A DNA stretch of 64,000 nt, from the NCBI GenBank assembly GCA_036272055.1, contig DATAZL010000133.1:414538-478537 (forward strand), given 5' to 3'. This stretch comes from DASZVB01 sp036272055. Lineage in GTDB: Bacteria; Myxococcota_A; Polyangia; Polyangiales; Polyangiaceae. Made by a program: the position numbers and the translations under genes. Positions 33,306-42,158 of this stretch are shown piece after piece; position 1 is the stretch's first letter; each line of letters starts with the position of its first letter. Below the pieces are notes generated by a model, which saw nothing but the letters and a program-made list of their open reading frames with translations, had not been told where the DNA came from and made no database searches.

Positions 33306-34577
33306 ATGAACCCGCGCGACAAAAAAGGCCGCAATCAACCCTTCGTCGTGGCACCGCCGCCGGAAGAGAGCCTCGCCCAGAAGCTCGCTGCCGAGCGGGA
33401 GGCGCGACGCGACGCGGAGCGAGAGAGCCAGTCGAAGGACGAGTTCTTCGCGGCGCTGGGGCACGAGCTCCGCACGCCGCTGAACGCGATCATCGGCTGG
33501 GCCCACATACTCCAGAACTCCGAGCTGTCGGAACCGGACAGGGTGCGCGCAGTCGAGGTGATCCTCAGAAACGCGAAGCTCCAGGCGAGCGTCATCGACG
33601 ACATGCTGGACCTCTCGCACATCATGACCGGCAAGCTCCGGCTCGTTCCGGTCGTGACCTACGCGGCACACGCGCTCGAGATGGTGATGGACAGCGCGCG
33701 TCCCGCGGCGGACGGCAAGGGAATCACCCTGCGCTCCGACATCCCCGGCGCGCCCGGCTTCTTGACGGGAGATCCGGATCGCATCCAGCAGATCCTCTGG
33801 AACCTCGTGGCGAACGCGATCAAGTTCACTCCCCCCGGCGGGAACGTCCGGCTCTCGTGCTTTCGCGACGGCGACTTCGTCGTGTGGGAGGTGACGGACA
33901 GCGGAAGAGGCATCGCTCCGGAATTCCTGCCGCACATCTTCGAGCGGTTCCGGCAAGCGGAGGGGACGTCCCTTCGCTCCGGCAGCGGGCTCGGCCTCGG
34001 GCTATCCATCGCGCGGCAGCTCGCAGAGCTTCACGGCGGCCGCGTCACCGCCGCGAGCGAGGGCGCGGGGCGCGGCGCAACCTTCACGCTGCGTCTCCCG
34101 GCAAGCGAGGCGCTCGTCGAAGACGCGGTCGTCCCCTCCGCGGTGACGGCCACGGGAGGCGAAGCGGAGATGGGCCTGAGCGGCGCCACCGTGCTCGTGA
34201 TCGACGACGACGGCGACACACGAGAGCTACTCGCCGTGCTCCTCACCGAAGCCGGTGCTCGCCCGATCGCGGTGTCCTCGGCGGAAGAAGCCCGTGACCT
34301 CCTGAGGAGTCTGCACGTCGATGTTCTCGTCTGCGACGTCGAGATGCCGCACGAGGACGGCTATTCGTTCATGCGCGCGCTCCGCGCGTCGGGCGAGGAC
34401 GCGGGCGGGTGGGTGCCGGCGATCGCCCTCACCGGGCACGCGGGCGAGGCGCACGCGAAGGAGTCGCTACTTGCAGGGTTTCAGATGTACGCACCGAAGC
34501 CGGTCGATCCTCCCCGGCTGCTTCGCGAGATCGCGCGGCTCAGACGGCGGGGAACCATCTCGGCGAGACACGAGTAA
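33306..34577 (+). CDS. Hybrid sensor histidine kinase with receiver domain, no sensor
   Basis: A 423-residue soluble hybrid kinase. A short coiled N-terminus (AEREARRDAERESQSKDEF) runs into the HisKA domain (about 40-110; GHELRTPLNAIIGW with the phosphorylated His), the HATPase_c domain (about 150-275; QILWNLVANAIKF, VTDSGRGI, SGLGLGLSIARQL) and a C-terminal receiver domain (about 290-415; VIDDDGDTRELLAVLL, CDVEMPHEDGYS with the phosphorylated Asp, and YAPKPV with the Lys). There is no TM or PAS input domain, so its signal must come through a partner. It is followed two bases later by the KaiC-like gene. Confidence 0.92.
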   Translation: MNPRDKKGRNQPFVVAPPPEESLAQKLAAEREARRDAERESQSKDEFFAALGHELRTPLNAIIGWAHILQNSELSEPDRVRAVEVILRNAKLQASVIDDMLDLSHIMTGKLRLVPVVTYAAHALEMVMDSARPAADGKGITLRSDIPGAPGFLTGDPDRIQQILWNLVANAIKFTPPGGNVRLSCFRDGDFVVWEVTDSGRGIAPEFLPHIFERFRQAEGTSLRSGSGLGLGLSIARQLAELHGGRVTAASEGAGRGATFTLRLPASEALVEDAVVPSAVTATGGEAEMGLSGATVLVIDDDGDTRELLAVLLTEAGARPIAVSSAEEARDLLRSLHVDVLVCDVEMPHEDGYSFMRALRASGEDAGGWVPAIALTGHAGEAHAKESLLAGFQMYAPKPVDPPRLLREIARLRRRGTISARHE

Positions 34578-34579
34578 AT

Positions 34580-36076
34580 ATGACCAACGATAACTTATCC
34601 GATATCGGCAGTGGCGACCGTGTGCCCATGGGAATCCCGGGGCTCGACAGGGTCTGCGGTGGCGGATTCGTCAAGGGGGCCATCTACCTCTTCATGGGGC
34701 GTCCGGGGACGGGCAAGACGACGCTCGGCAATCAGCTCTGCTTCGCACACGCCAAGCAGGGCGGTCGTTCGGCGTACCTGACGCTCCTCGCCGAGTCGCA
34801 CGCGAGCATGCTGAGGAACCTGCAGCAGATGCGGTTCTTCGATCCTTCCGTCATCAACAACGGCGTTTCGTACGTGGGCGCGTATCGCGCGCTCCGCGAT
34901 GGCCAGCTCCGCGGTCTCCTCGACATGGTGCGCCGCGTGATCAAGGACGAGAAGGCGACGCTGCTCGTCATCGACGGCATCACGCCGGCACGCGCCCTCG
35001 CCGAGACGGAGCTGGCGCTGAAGGAGTTCGTGGTCGAGCTGCAGATGTTGAGCAGCATGATGGGCTGCACGACGATCCTGCTCGCGAACATGACGGCGGA
35101 GGACGCCAACGGCCCCGAGCACACCATGGTCGACGGGCTCGTCGAGCTCGCGTTCGAGCGACACAAGCGACGGACCACGCGGACGATAGAGGTCCTCAAG
35201 TTCCGCGGCAGCCGCCACGTGCTCGGCAAGAGCGAGCTGCTCATCTCCGAGCTCGGAATGGAGGCATTTCCCCGCGTGGAAGAGGTGATGAACGGGACGG
35301 ACCGGCCGCCGCCCTCGGAGTCCGATCGTGTCGGTTCCGGCATCCCGGGGCTCGACGAGATGCTCGGCGGTGGATTCGTGAAGTCGACGACCAGCGTCGT
35401 GCTCGGCTTCTCCGGCAGCGGGAAGACGACGCTCGGGCTCCACTTTCTCGACGCGGGCGCGGAGGCTGGAGAGAACACGCTCCTCTTCGGCTTCCACGAG
35501 TCTCCGTCGCGGCTGTTGCAGGCTGCGGATACGGTGGGGCTAAATCTCGGCGAGTACACTCGCGAGGGGCGATTTGTCCACATGTGGCGGCCGCCGCATC
35601 AGATGGGACCGGACCAGCTCGGGGCACAACTCCTCGAACAGGTCGACAGACGGAACGTGCAACGCCTCGTCATCGACAGTCTCGACGGGTTTCGCCTCGC
35701 GTCGTCGGACCAGGACCGGACGATTCAATTTGTCACAGCGGTCGTGAACGAGCTTCGCGCGCGCAACGTGACGGTCGTGATCACCGACGAGACCCTGAAG
35801 CTTTCGGGGCCGGAGGTGGAGATGCGCATCGACGGCATGTCCGCCCTCGTCGATAATCTGATCCTGCTTCGATACGTGAGCGTCGGCTTCAATCTCCGGC
35901 GCCTCATCTACGTGCTGAAGGAGCGCGCGAGCGACCACGAACTGACGCCGAGAGAATTCCTGCTCAAGGGAAAGGGAATCCATATTTCCAGCGACGGCGC
36001 GAGCGCCTCCGAGATCGTCTCGGCGACGAGCGCGTTCCCGGCGCCCTACGCGCGACGCGACTCCGGCGAGTTCTGA
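34580..36076 (+). CDS. Double-domain KaiC-like ATPase
   Basis: A 498-residue RecA/KaiC-superfamily protein with two tandem KaiC domains (about 10-240 and 250-475). Walker A motifs are GRPGTGKTT and GFSGSGKTT, with Walker B-like TLLVIDGITP and RLVIDSLDG. In canonical KaiC a Glu-Glu pair follows Walker A; here the corresponding segments read LTLLAESHAS and LLFGFHESPS, each keeping one Glu. KaiA and KaiB are absent. Start at ATG 34580, two bases after the hybrid kinase stop; the receiver-domain gene follows 22 bases later. This layout is seen in KaiC-like signalling modules outside cyanobacteria. Role unknown; a link to phospho-signalling is inferred from neighbours. Confidence 0.9.
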   Translation: MTNDNLSDIGSGDRVPMGIPGLDRVCGGGFVKGAIYLFMGRPGTGKTTLGNQLCFAHAKQGGRSAYLTLLAESHASMLRNLQQMRFFDPSVINNGVSYVGAYRALRDGQLRGLLDMVRRVIKDEKATLLVIDGITPARALAETELALKEFVVELQMLSSMMGCTTILLANMTAEDANGPEHTMVDGLVELAFERHKRRTTRTIEVLKFRGSRHVLGKSELLISELGMEAFPRVEEVMNGTDRPPPSESDRVGSGIPGLDEMLGGGFVKSTTSVVLGFSGSGKTTLGLHFLDAGAEAGENTLLFGFHESPSRLLQAADTVGLNLGEYTREGRFVHMWRPPHQMGPDQLGAQLLEQVDRRNVQRLVIDSLDGFRLASSDQDRTIQFVTAVVNELRARNVTVVITDETLKLSGPEVEMRIDGMSALVDNLILLRYVSVGFNLRRLIYVLKERASDHELTPREFLLKGKGIHISSDGASASEIVSATSAFPAPYARRDSGEF

Positions 36077-36098
36077 ACGCGATACGAGTGATACGAGA

Positions 36099-36476
36099 AT
36101 GGCCACCGGTCCCCCCACCATCCTCCTGGCGGACGACGAGTACGCAGCGCTCGAGGTGCTCGAGCTCCTGCTACGCGGCGAAGGGTTCGATGTGGTCACC
36201 GCTTCGGACGGCGTCGAGGCGCTCGAGGTCGTCGCGGCGCGCCAGGTCGACCTCGTCATCACCGATTTCAAGATGCCGCGGATGGACGGGGTGGAGCTCT
36301 GCGCGCGGCTCCAGGCCGACCCGCGCTCGTCGTCGATCCCGATCCTGATGACGAGCGCCACCTACGTCCTCGAGAAGACGCCGCCGCCCGGCGTCGTCGC
36401 GTTCATCCCGAAGCCCATCCGGTGGCCCGTGCTGCTCGAAAAGGTCCGGAGCACGCTCGCCGCGCGACCGGGTTGA
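36099..36476 (+). CDS. Stand-alone response regulator receiver domain
   Basis: A 125-residue CheY-like receiver with no output domain. Acidic pair ILLADDEYAALEVLELLL (about 7-24), phosphorylated Asp in DLVITDFKMPRMDGVEL (about 52-68), Thr/Ser switch in ILMTSATYVL, and Lys in AFIPKPIRWP. It is the third gene of the kinase/KaiC/receiver operon and is the likely phosphate acceptor from the hybrid kinase. ATG 36099. Confidence 0.9.
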   Translation: MATGPPTILLADDEYAALEVLELLLRGEGFDVVTASDGVEALEVVAARQVDLVITDFKMPRMDGVELCARLQADPRSSSIPILMTSATYVLEKTPPPGVVAFIPKPIRWPVLLEKVRSTLAARPG

Positions 36477-36914
36477 GGTGGCAGAGCCGAGGTGCGCGAG
36501 AGTGAAGCGGTGCGGACGCCCCGCAAGGCTTGCGTTAGCCTGACTTTTTTGCGGCCGAGCGGGAACGGCGGGAACGAGAGAGCGCCCCCGTCACCCGGGT
36601 CGATTGTGCGTTCGGTAAGCGCGGGACCGTGAAGAGTTGCGTGCTTGCGCGCTAGATGCGCGCCGGTAAGATGTCAGGTTTCGGCCGGCACATCGCTTGC
36701 TTGAGAGCATCCTTCGCTCGCTCGGAACGACAATGAATTCGGTGTCATACCCCAGCAACCGCTGTCGCACATGTCCGCGGCCGGAGTCGCTGATCACCGG
36801 TCCGTCGTCGACGCAAGCGAGCCGGAAGAGAGCCGTCCTCGGCTCCTCCGAGCGTGCCCCGTGAAGGCATCGCCGACGGGGCCGTAGAGACTTCAGGGTT
36901 CAAGGAGCACGAGA
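36477..36914. other. Intergenic region before the giant Cys-repeat gene
   Basis: A stretch of about 440 bases without a convincing gene. It is less GC-rich than its surroundings in parts, with a T-run at 36544-36550. It probably carries the promoter and 5' leader of the Cys-repeat lipoprotein gene. I see no clear -35/-10 pair. Confidence 0.5.
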
Positions 36915-39900
36915 ATGCCAAGCAGTCGCCCACCCAGCCAGCGAACGCTGCCCGAATGGATCGGGGGAGCGCGGTCGGCTCGGCGATTGTTCGTCCTCGT
37001 CGCGGCGGTGATCGCCGTCGTCGGGGCGTGCTCGCGCGACGGACACGCGCCGGCCACCGGCGGGAACACCACCGGCAACCCGTCGTACGTCGACGAGGGC
37101 AAACCCTGCGACACCGAGGGCGCGACAGAGGATTGCGGGCGCGTCGAGCACCGTGAAGGCAACTACGTCACCTGCTCCGTCGGCCACGCGGTGTGCACGG
37201 GCGGCAAGTGGGGTGCGTGCGTCGGCGATCACATCGTGACGCGCACGATTCCGAACCTGCGGCTCGGCATGAGCGGCCTCAAACTGCTCGCGGGGCCGAC
37301 GTCGCCCGCGTGCACGAACGTGTGCGACCCGTACTGCGTCACCCTCCAGCCCGATCCATCGGACATCGACGCGTCGGGCATCGCGCACGCGCCCGATGGC
37401 GGCCTCACCCTGCAGAAGGACGCGGCCGGCGCCCCCGTGAACGGGAACTGCACCGGCCTCCAGTGCCAGATCGTGCGCTGCAGCGCGGGCACGACCACGA
37501 CGCTCTCCGGAACCGTCTACGACCCGGCCGCCAACAACGCGCTCTACGACGCGCACGTGTACATCCCCCTCGACCCCGATGCGGCGCTCCCGCCCTTCGG
37601 CTCCGGGGCGAGCTGCGACACGTGCGGCGGCGCGACTTCGCTCGAGGCGCTCCAGGCGACGACCACCGACGCGAACGGCCATTTCACCCTGACGAACGTG
37701 CCCTCGGGCTCGAACATTCCCGTCGTCGTCCAGATGGGCAAGTGGCGCCGCGAGATCCTCCTCACGAAGGTCGACGACTGCGTCGACAACACCGTCAGCG
37801 CAAACTGCACCACGGCGAGCGGCTCCGACTGCATCTTCCGCCTCCCGAAGAACCACAGCGACGGCTGGGATCCGGTCGCGAAGTCGTACAGCAAGGCCGA
37901 TCTCCCGAAGACGGCGATCATCTCCGGTGCGTCCGACCCGTTCGATTGCTTGCTGCTGAAGGCCGGCATCGATCCGCACGAGGTCAGCGACTACACGTCG
38001 AGCAAGCGGATCCACTACTTCCACAGCGACACCAAGCCCGGCAACAAGCTCGACACGAGCTACGGCACCCAGCAGAAGGGCAGCACACTCTGGAACAACC
38101 TGAGCGGCGCGACGCCGAGCATGATGGACTACGATGTCGTCCTGCTCCCGTGCGAGGGCGCCGCCGTCGATCGCGGTGCCGCCGCGCCGTACCAGAACCT
38201 CATCTCGTACGCGAACGCCGGTGGCCGCGCGTTCATGACGCACTTCAGCTACTCGTGGCTCGAGTTCCCGGGCGGCAAGGGCTACGTCGCGGGTGACAAC
38301 TGGTCGACCGTCGCGGACTGGTCACCGACCGGCACGGCGATGACGTCGAGCATCAACACGCAGGATCCGCTGACCGGCACCGTGGACACGACGTTCCCGA
38401 AGGGCGACGTCTTCTCGACGTGGCTGCAGAACGTCGGCGCCACCATCGTCCCCACGCGCCTGACCATCCACGAAGGCCGGCAAGATCTCGTCTCCATCGG
38501 CACCGGCGCGCAGCAATGGATGAAGGCAAAGGACCTCACCTACGCCGTCAGCCCGAACTACACGAACCTGTTCACGTTCAACACGCCGGTCGGCGCGACG
38601 GCGGCGAACCAGTGCGGGCGCGTCGTGTTCAGCGACTTCCACGTGTCGGCGAACGCGCTGATGCCGACGAGCAGCAAGTGCATCCAGGACGACGACTGCG
38701 GCTTCACCGGGTCGTGCAGCGGCTCGACGATGGGCGTCAACGGCACCTGCAACGAGCCTTGCGGGACCAAGGCCGACTGCCCGAACTCCGGCTTCACGTG
38801 CCAGGGCGCGGCGTCGGGCACGTGTAGCCAGACATCGTGCACGACGAGCAGCACCTGCGGCACTGGCCGTTTCTGCCGCGGTACTTCCTGCACGTGCGCG
38901 AACGACACCGATTGCGACGGCGGCTCTTGCTCGGGCAAGACGTGCAGCCCGGTGGCGTGCACCTCGAACGCAGGCTGCGGCGGCGGCACCTGCGGCGGCG
39001 GGACCTGCAACATCCTCACGTGCCACAAGGACGCCGACTGCGGCCTGGGCGATTGTGGAGCGGTCACCGGCGGCACCTGCGCGGCCGGCACCGTCTGTCA
39101 CACGGACTCGCAGTGCGGCACGGGCGGCACCTGCGGCAGCGGCACCAGCTCGACGCTAGGCACCTGCTCGACGAACGCGACCGTCTGCCACAAGAGCACC
39201 GATTGCGACAGCAACTCCTGCGGCGCCGGCACCGGGTCGACCGCGGGCACCTGCTCGACGAACGCGACCGTCTGTCACAAGAACACCGATTGCGACAGCA
39301 ACGCTTGCGGCTCTGGCACCGGCGCAACCGCGGGCGTGTGCGGGCGCATCAACACGTACGTCTGTCACGCGAACGCCGACTGCGACAGCAACTCCTGCGG
39401 CGCCGGCACCGGCTCGACCGTGGGCGCCTGCTCGACGAACTCGGCCGTCTGCCACAAGAGCACCGATTGCGACAGCGGCTCGTGCGCCGCAGGCACCTGC
39501 AACACGAACTCGGCCGTCTGCCACAAGAACACCGATTGCGACAGCGGCGCCTGCGGCAGCGGCACCGGGTCCGCCACCGGCATTTGCGCCCGCATCAACA
39601 CGTTCGTTTGCCACGCGAACACCGATTGCGACAGCGGCCTCTGCGGCTCCGGTACCGGCTCGACCGCGGGCACCTGCACCTCTTCGGCCGCCGTCTGTCA
39701 CAAGAACACCGATTGCGACAGCGGCGCTTGCGGCAGCGGCACCGGTTCCACCGCCGGCACGTGCAGCACGAGCTCGGCCACGTGCCACAAGAACACCGAT
39801 TGCGACAGCGGCGCCTGCGGCAGCGGCACCGGCTCCGCAACCGGCGTTTGCGCTCGCACCAACACGTTCGTCTGCCACGCGAACACCGATTGTGACAGCG

Positions 39901-41870
39901 GCCTCTGCGGCTCCGGCACCGGCTCGACCGCGGGCACGTGCTCGACGTCTGCCGCGACCTGCCACAAGAACGCCGATTGCGACAGCGGCGCGTGTGGCAG
40001 CGGGACGGGCTCCGCCACCGGAACGTGCACGGCGGGCGCCTGCACGACCAACGCACAGTGCGGTACGGGCGGCACTTGCAACACGACCACCCACCTGTGC
40101 ACCGCCGGGACGTGCGCAAGCGACGCCGTCTGCGGCACCGCAGCTGGTGTGTGCAGCGGAGCGAAGTGCTCTACCAAGGCGTGCGCGGCGGACTCCGCCT
40201 GCACCGTCGGCGGCCTCTGCAACAACGCCAAGTGCAGCACGCCCGCCGTGTGCGCCAACGACTCTTCATGCCCGGCCAGCGGCTCGTGCACCGGTTCGAA
40301 GTGCAGCACGGTGAGCTGCGCGGGTGACTCGGCTTGCTCCGTCGGCGGCCTTTGCAACGCAGCCAAGTGCTCCACGAAGGCGTGCGCGACGGACTCGGCC
40401 TGCGGCGTCACCGCCACCTGCAACAACGCCAAGTGCAGCACGCCGGCGGCGTGTGCCAACGACACCGCGTGCCCGGCGAGCGGCTCCTGCACCGGCTCGA
40501 AGTGCAGCACCGTGGCTTGCACGGGTGATTCGACGTGCTCCGTCAGCGGCCTCTGCAACGGCGCCAAGTGCACCGCGAAGACGTGCGCCGGCGACGTCGG
40601 TTGCCCGGTCAGCGCGTCGTGCGGCGCCGCCAAGTGCAGCACGCCGGCCGCGTGCGCCGGTGACGCTGCGTGCCCCGCGAGCGGCTCGTGCACCGGCTCG
40701 AAGTGCAGCACGGCGGCCTGCGCCGGCGACACGGCGTGCGCCGTCAGCGGGCTCTGCAATAACGCCAAGTGCTCCACCAAGACGTGCGCCGGTGACGCGG
40801 GCTGCACCGTCGGCGGCCTCTGCAACAACGCCAAATGCAGCAAGTCGACCTGCCAGGTCGACACCGACTGCCCGACAGGCGTCTGCACCGGCGCGAAGTG
40901 CGCGCCGCCCGCGTCGTGCGGCACGAACACCGACTGCGGCACCGCCGCCCTGGGTGGAAAATGCACGAGCGCGAAGTGCAGCGCCAACTCGTGCACGAGC
41001 GCCGCCGACTGCGGTACCGGCGCCATCTGCGGCGGTAGCTGCACGCCGTTCACCTGCGCAACCGCTGCTGACTGCGCGAGCGGCTCCTGCGTGGGCGGCA
41101 CCTGCGCCTGCTCCACCGGGGAGGACTGCGGCGGTTCACAGGCGTGTAACGGCGTCACGACCGGCTCGTGCCAGCGCTCGTGCACGAGCGACACCGACTG
41201 CGCTCCGGACAGGTGCGTGGGCGGCAAATGCGGCGGTTGCGCGAGCGCTTCCGACTGCCACGACAACGCGGTCACCGCGACGTGCAGCGGCATCCCGAAC
41301 GCGAACTACGGCTCGTGCAGCCCGTTCGCCGGCGGCCTCTTCCCCGAAGCGTGCAAGCAAGGGACGCTCTCTCCTCAAGAGAAGGCCCTCGAGTTCATGT
41401 TCTTCGACCTGACGTCGTGCGTGTCGCCCGACAACCTGCCGCCTCCGCCGCCCGTCGCGACGTACATCTACCCGCCCGGCCAGTTCACCGAAACGTTCAC
41501 GGCGACGTGCCCCACCGGCACCTCACCCGTCTGGCGCGAGTTCGACTGGCAGGCGAAGATCCCGAACAGCGCGAACATCGTGCTGTCCGCGCAGACCGGC
41601 GACGATCTCGCCAACCTGCGGCCCGGCACTGCCGTCCTCCTGGCGACCGCGACGACGAGCACCAACACCGGCCCGAGCGGGCAGAACTACGACGTGGCCC
41701 TCATCGAGGCGGGCCAGGGCGGCAACGGCGCCTTCGACAAGACGAACCCCTTCACGCGCTCAGGCAACCTCTTGCGCGTGCTCATCCAGCTGAACCCCAC
41801 CATGAATCAGCTCCAGGCTCCGACGCTGACTCAGTGGAAGGTCCAGTACGACTGCGTCCCGTCGCAGTAG
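36915..41870 (+). CDS. Giant Cys-repeat surface lipoprotein
   Basis: A 1651-residue predicted lipoprotein: ARRLFVLVAAVIAVVGAC gives a TM/signal stretch with a VGAC lipobox (about 22-39). An N-terminal Cys-rich part with LSGTVYDPAANNALYDAHVY (about 195-215) and HFTLTNVPSGSNIPV looks like a carboxypeptidase-regulatory beta-sandwich, followed by a domain with FHSDTKPGNK and AFMTHFSYSW (about 370-580). Residues about 590-1460 are a long run of short Cys repeats, first type CHKNTDCDSGACGSGTGS and then type CAGDxACxVxGLCNNAKCST. The last about 190 residues form another beta-rich domain. Each repeat carries several cysteines that could form disulfides outside the cytoplasm. The role is unknown; an adhesin or fibre is an inference. 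Confidence 0.85.
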   Translation: MPSSRPPSQRTLPEWIGGARSARRLFVLVAAVIAVVGACSRDGHAPATGGNTTGNPSYVDEGKPCDTEGATEDCGRVEHREGNYVTCSVGHAVCTGGKWGACVGDHIVTRTIPNLRLGMSGLKLLAGPTSPACTNVCDPYCVTLQPDPSDIDASGIAHAPDGGLTLQKDAAGAPVNGNCTGLQCQIVRCSAGTTTTLSGTVYDPAANNALYDAHVYIPLDPDAALPPFGSGASCDTCGGATSLEALQATTTDANGHFTLTNVPSGSNIPVVVQMGKWRREILLTKVDDCVDNTVSANCTTASGSDCIFRLPKNHSDGWDPVAKSYSKADLPKTAIISGASDPFDCLLLKAGIDPHEVSDYTSSKRIHYFHSDTKPGNKLDTSYGTQQKGSTLWNNLSGATPSMMDYDVVLLPCEGAAVDRGAAAPYQNLISYANAGGRAFMTHFSYSWLEFPGGKGYVAGDNWSTVADWSPTGTAMTSSINTQDPLTGTVDTTFPKGDVFSTWLQNVGATIVPTRLTIHEGRQDLVSIGTGAQQWMKAKDLTYAVSPNYTNLFTFNTPVGATAANQCGRVVFSDFHVSANALMPTSSKCIQDDDCGFTGSCSGSTMGVNGTCNEPCGTKADCPNSGFTCQGAASGTCSQTSCTTSSTCGTGRFCRGTSCTCANDTDCDGGSCSGKTCSPVACTSNAGCGGGTCGGGTCNILTCHKDADCGLGDCGAVTGGTCAAGTVCHTDSQCGTGGTCGSGTSSTLGTCSTNATVCHKSTDCDSNSCGAGTGSTAGTCSTNATVCHKNTDCDSNACGSGTGATAGVCGRINTYVCHANADCDSNSCGAGTGSTVGACSTNSAVCHKSTDCDSGSCAAGTCNTNSAVCHKNTDCDSGACGSGTGSATGICARINTFVCHANTDCDSGLCGSGTGSTAGTCTSSAAVCHKNTDCDSGACGSGTGSTAGTCSTSSATCHKNTDCDSGACGSGTGSATGVCARTNTFVCHANTDCDSGLCGSGTGSTAGTCSTSAATCHKNADCDSGACGSGTGSATGTCTAGACTTNAQCGTGGTCNTTTHLCTAGTCASDAVCGTAAGVCSGAKCSTKACAADSACTVGGLCNNAKCSTPAVCANDSSCPASGSCTGSKCSTVSCAGDSACSVGGLCNAAKCSTKACATDSACGVTATCNNAKCSTPAACANDTACPASGSCTGSKCSTVACTGDSTCSVSGLCNGAKCTAKTCAGDVGCPVSASCGAAKCSTPAACAGDAACPASGSCTGSKCSTAACAGDTACAVSGLCNNAKCSTKTCAGDAGCTVGGLCNNAKCSKSTCQVDTDCPTGVCTGAKCAPPASCGTNTDCGTAALGGKCTSAKCSANSCTSAADCGTGAICGGSCTPFTCATAADCASGSCVGGTCACSTGEDCGGSQACNGVTTGSCQRSCTSDTDCAPDRCVGGKCGGCASASDCHDNAVTATCSGIPNANYGSCSPFAGGLFPEACKQGTLSPQEKALEFMFFDLTSCVSPDNLPPPPPVATYIYPPGQFTETFTATCPTGTSPVWREFDWQAKIPNSANIVLSAQTGDDLANLRPGTAVLLATATTSTNTGPSGQNYDVALIEAGQGGNGAFDKTNPFTRSGNLLRVLIQLNPTMNQLQAPTLTQWKVQYDCVPSQ
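39010..40035 (+). repeat. DNA-level tandem repeat, type I Cys units
   Basis: Coding repeats of about 75-100 bases with core GTCTGCCACAAGAACACC followed by GATTGCGACAGC, encoding CHKNTDCDS. Near-identical codons suggest recent amplification and a risk of slippage. Confidence 0.85.
40085..41100 (+). repeat. DNA-level tandem repeat, type II Cys units
   Basis: Coding repeats with core GGCCTCTGCAACAACGCC and AAGTGCAGCACG, encoding GLCNNAKCST units. Alternating subtypes (SGSCTGSKCST and GLCNNAKCST) suggest duplication of pairs of units. Confidence 0.8.
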
Positions 41871-41880
41871 TTGTTTCGTG

Positions 41881-42118
41881 GGGGTCTGACCCCCGCGGGC
41901 TCGCTTGCGCGACCCGCTCCCCCGCCGCCCTTCGGGCGTGCTCGCTTGGCTCGCGGCTCGCTTCGCTCGCGTGAACCCGCGGTTCGCGGGGATATCGCGT
42001 TGAGAACGCGGGAATCCGTCATCCCGAAATCTCTCGCGAGCGTGCCAGCCCGCGAAGCGGCGGGGGGAGCAGTTCGCCGTAGGCGAAGCGGCGGGGGGCC
42101 AAGGCCCCCCGCGAACCG
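41881..42118. repeat. Intergenic palindrome-rich repeat, copy 2 (inverted)
   Basis: On the minus strand this gap contains GGGGGGCCTTGGCCCCCC, CCGCCGCTTCGCCTACGGCG, AACTGCTCCCCCCGCCGC and GCTTCGCGGGCTGGCACGC, the same modules as in the other copies, and GAGAGATTTCGGGATGACGG as in copy 1. Further GCGGGCTCGCTT units extend left to about 41895. It fills the space between the giant lipoprotein gene and the RiPP cluster. Confidence 0.8.
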
Positions 42119-42158
42119 GTGACGGCTGCGTCGCGTGCGTGGTATTTTTCCGGGCTTC

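Noticed and set aside
36591..36933. Short minus-strand frames in the gap before the Cys-repeat gene
   Set aside because: No ribosome site and no recognisable sequence; more likely leader DNA.
39010..41100. Regular direct repeats suggesting a CRISPR array
   Set aside because: Units vary, lie in frame within one gene, encode regular Cys motifs, and no cas genes are near.
39698..41293. Long open frame on the minus strand inside the Cys-repeat gene
   Set aside because: It mirrors the coding repeats (His/Leu/Gln-rich) and has no start context or domain.
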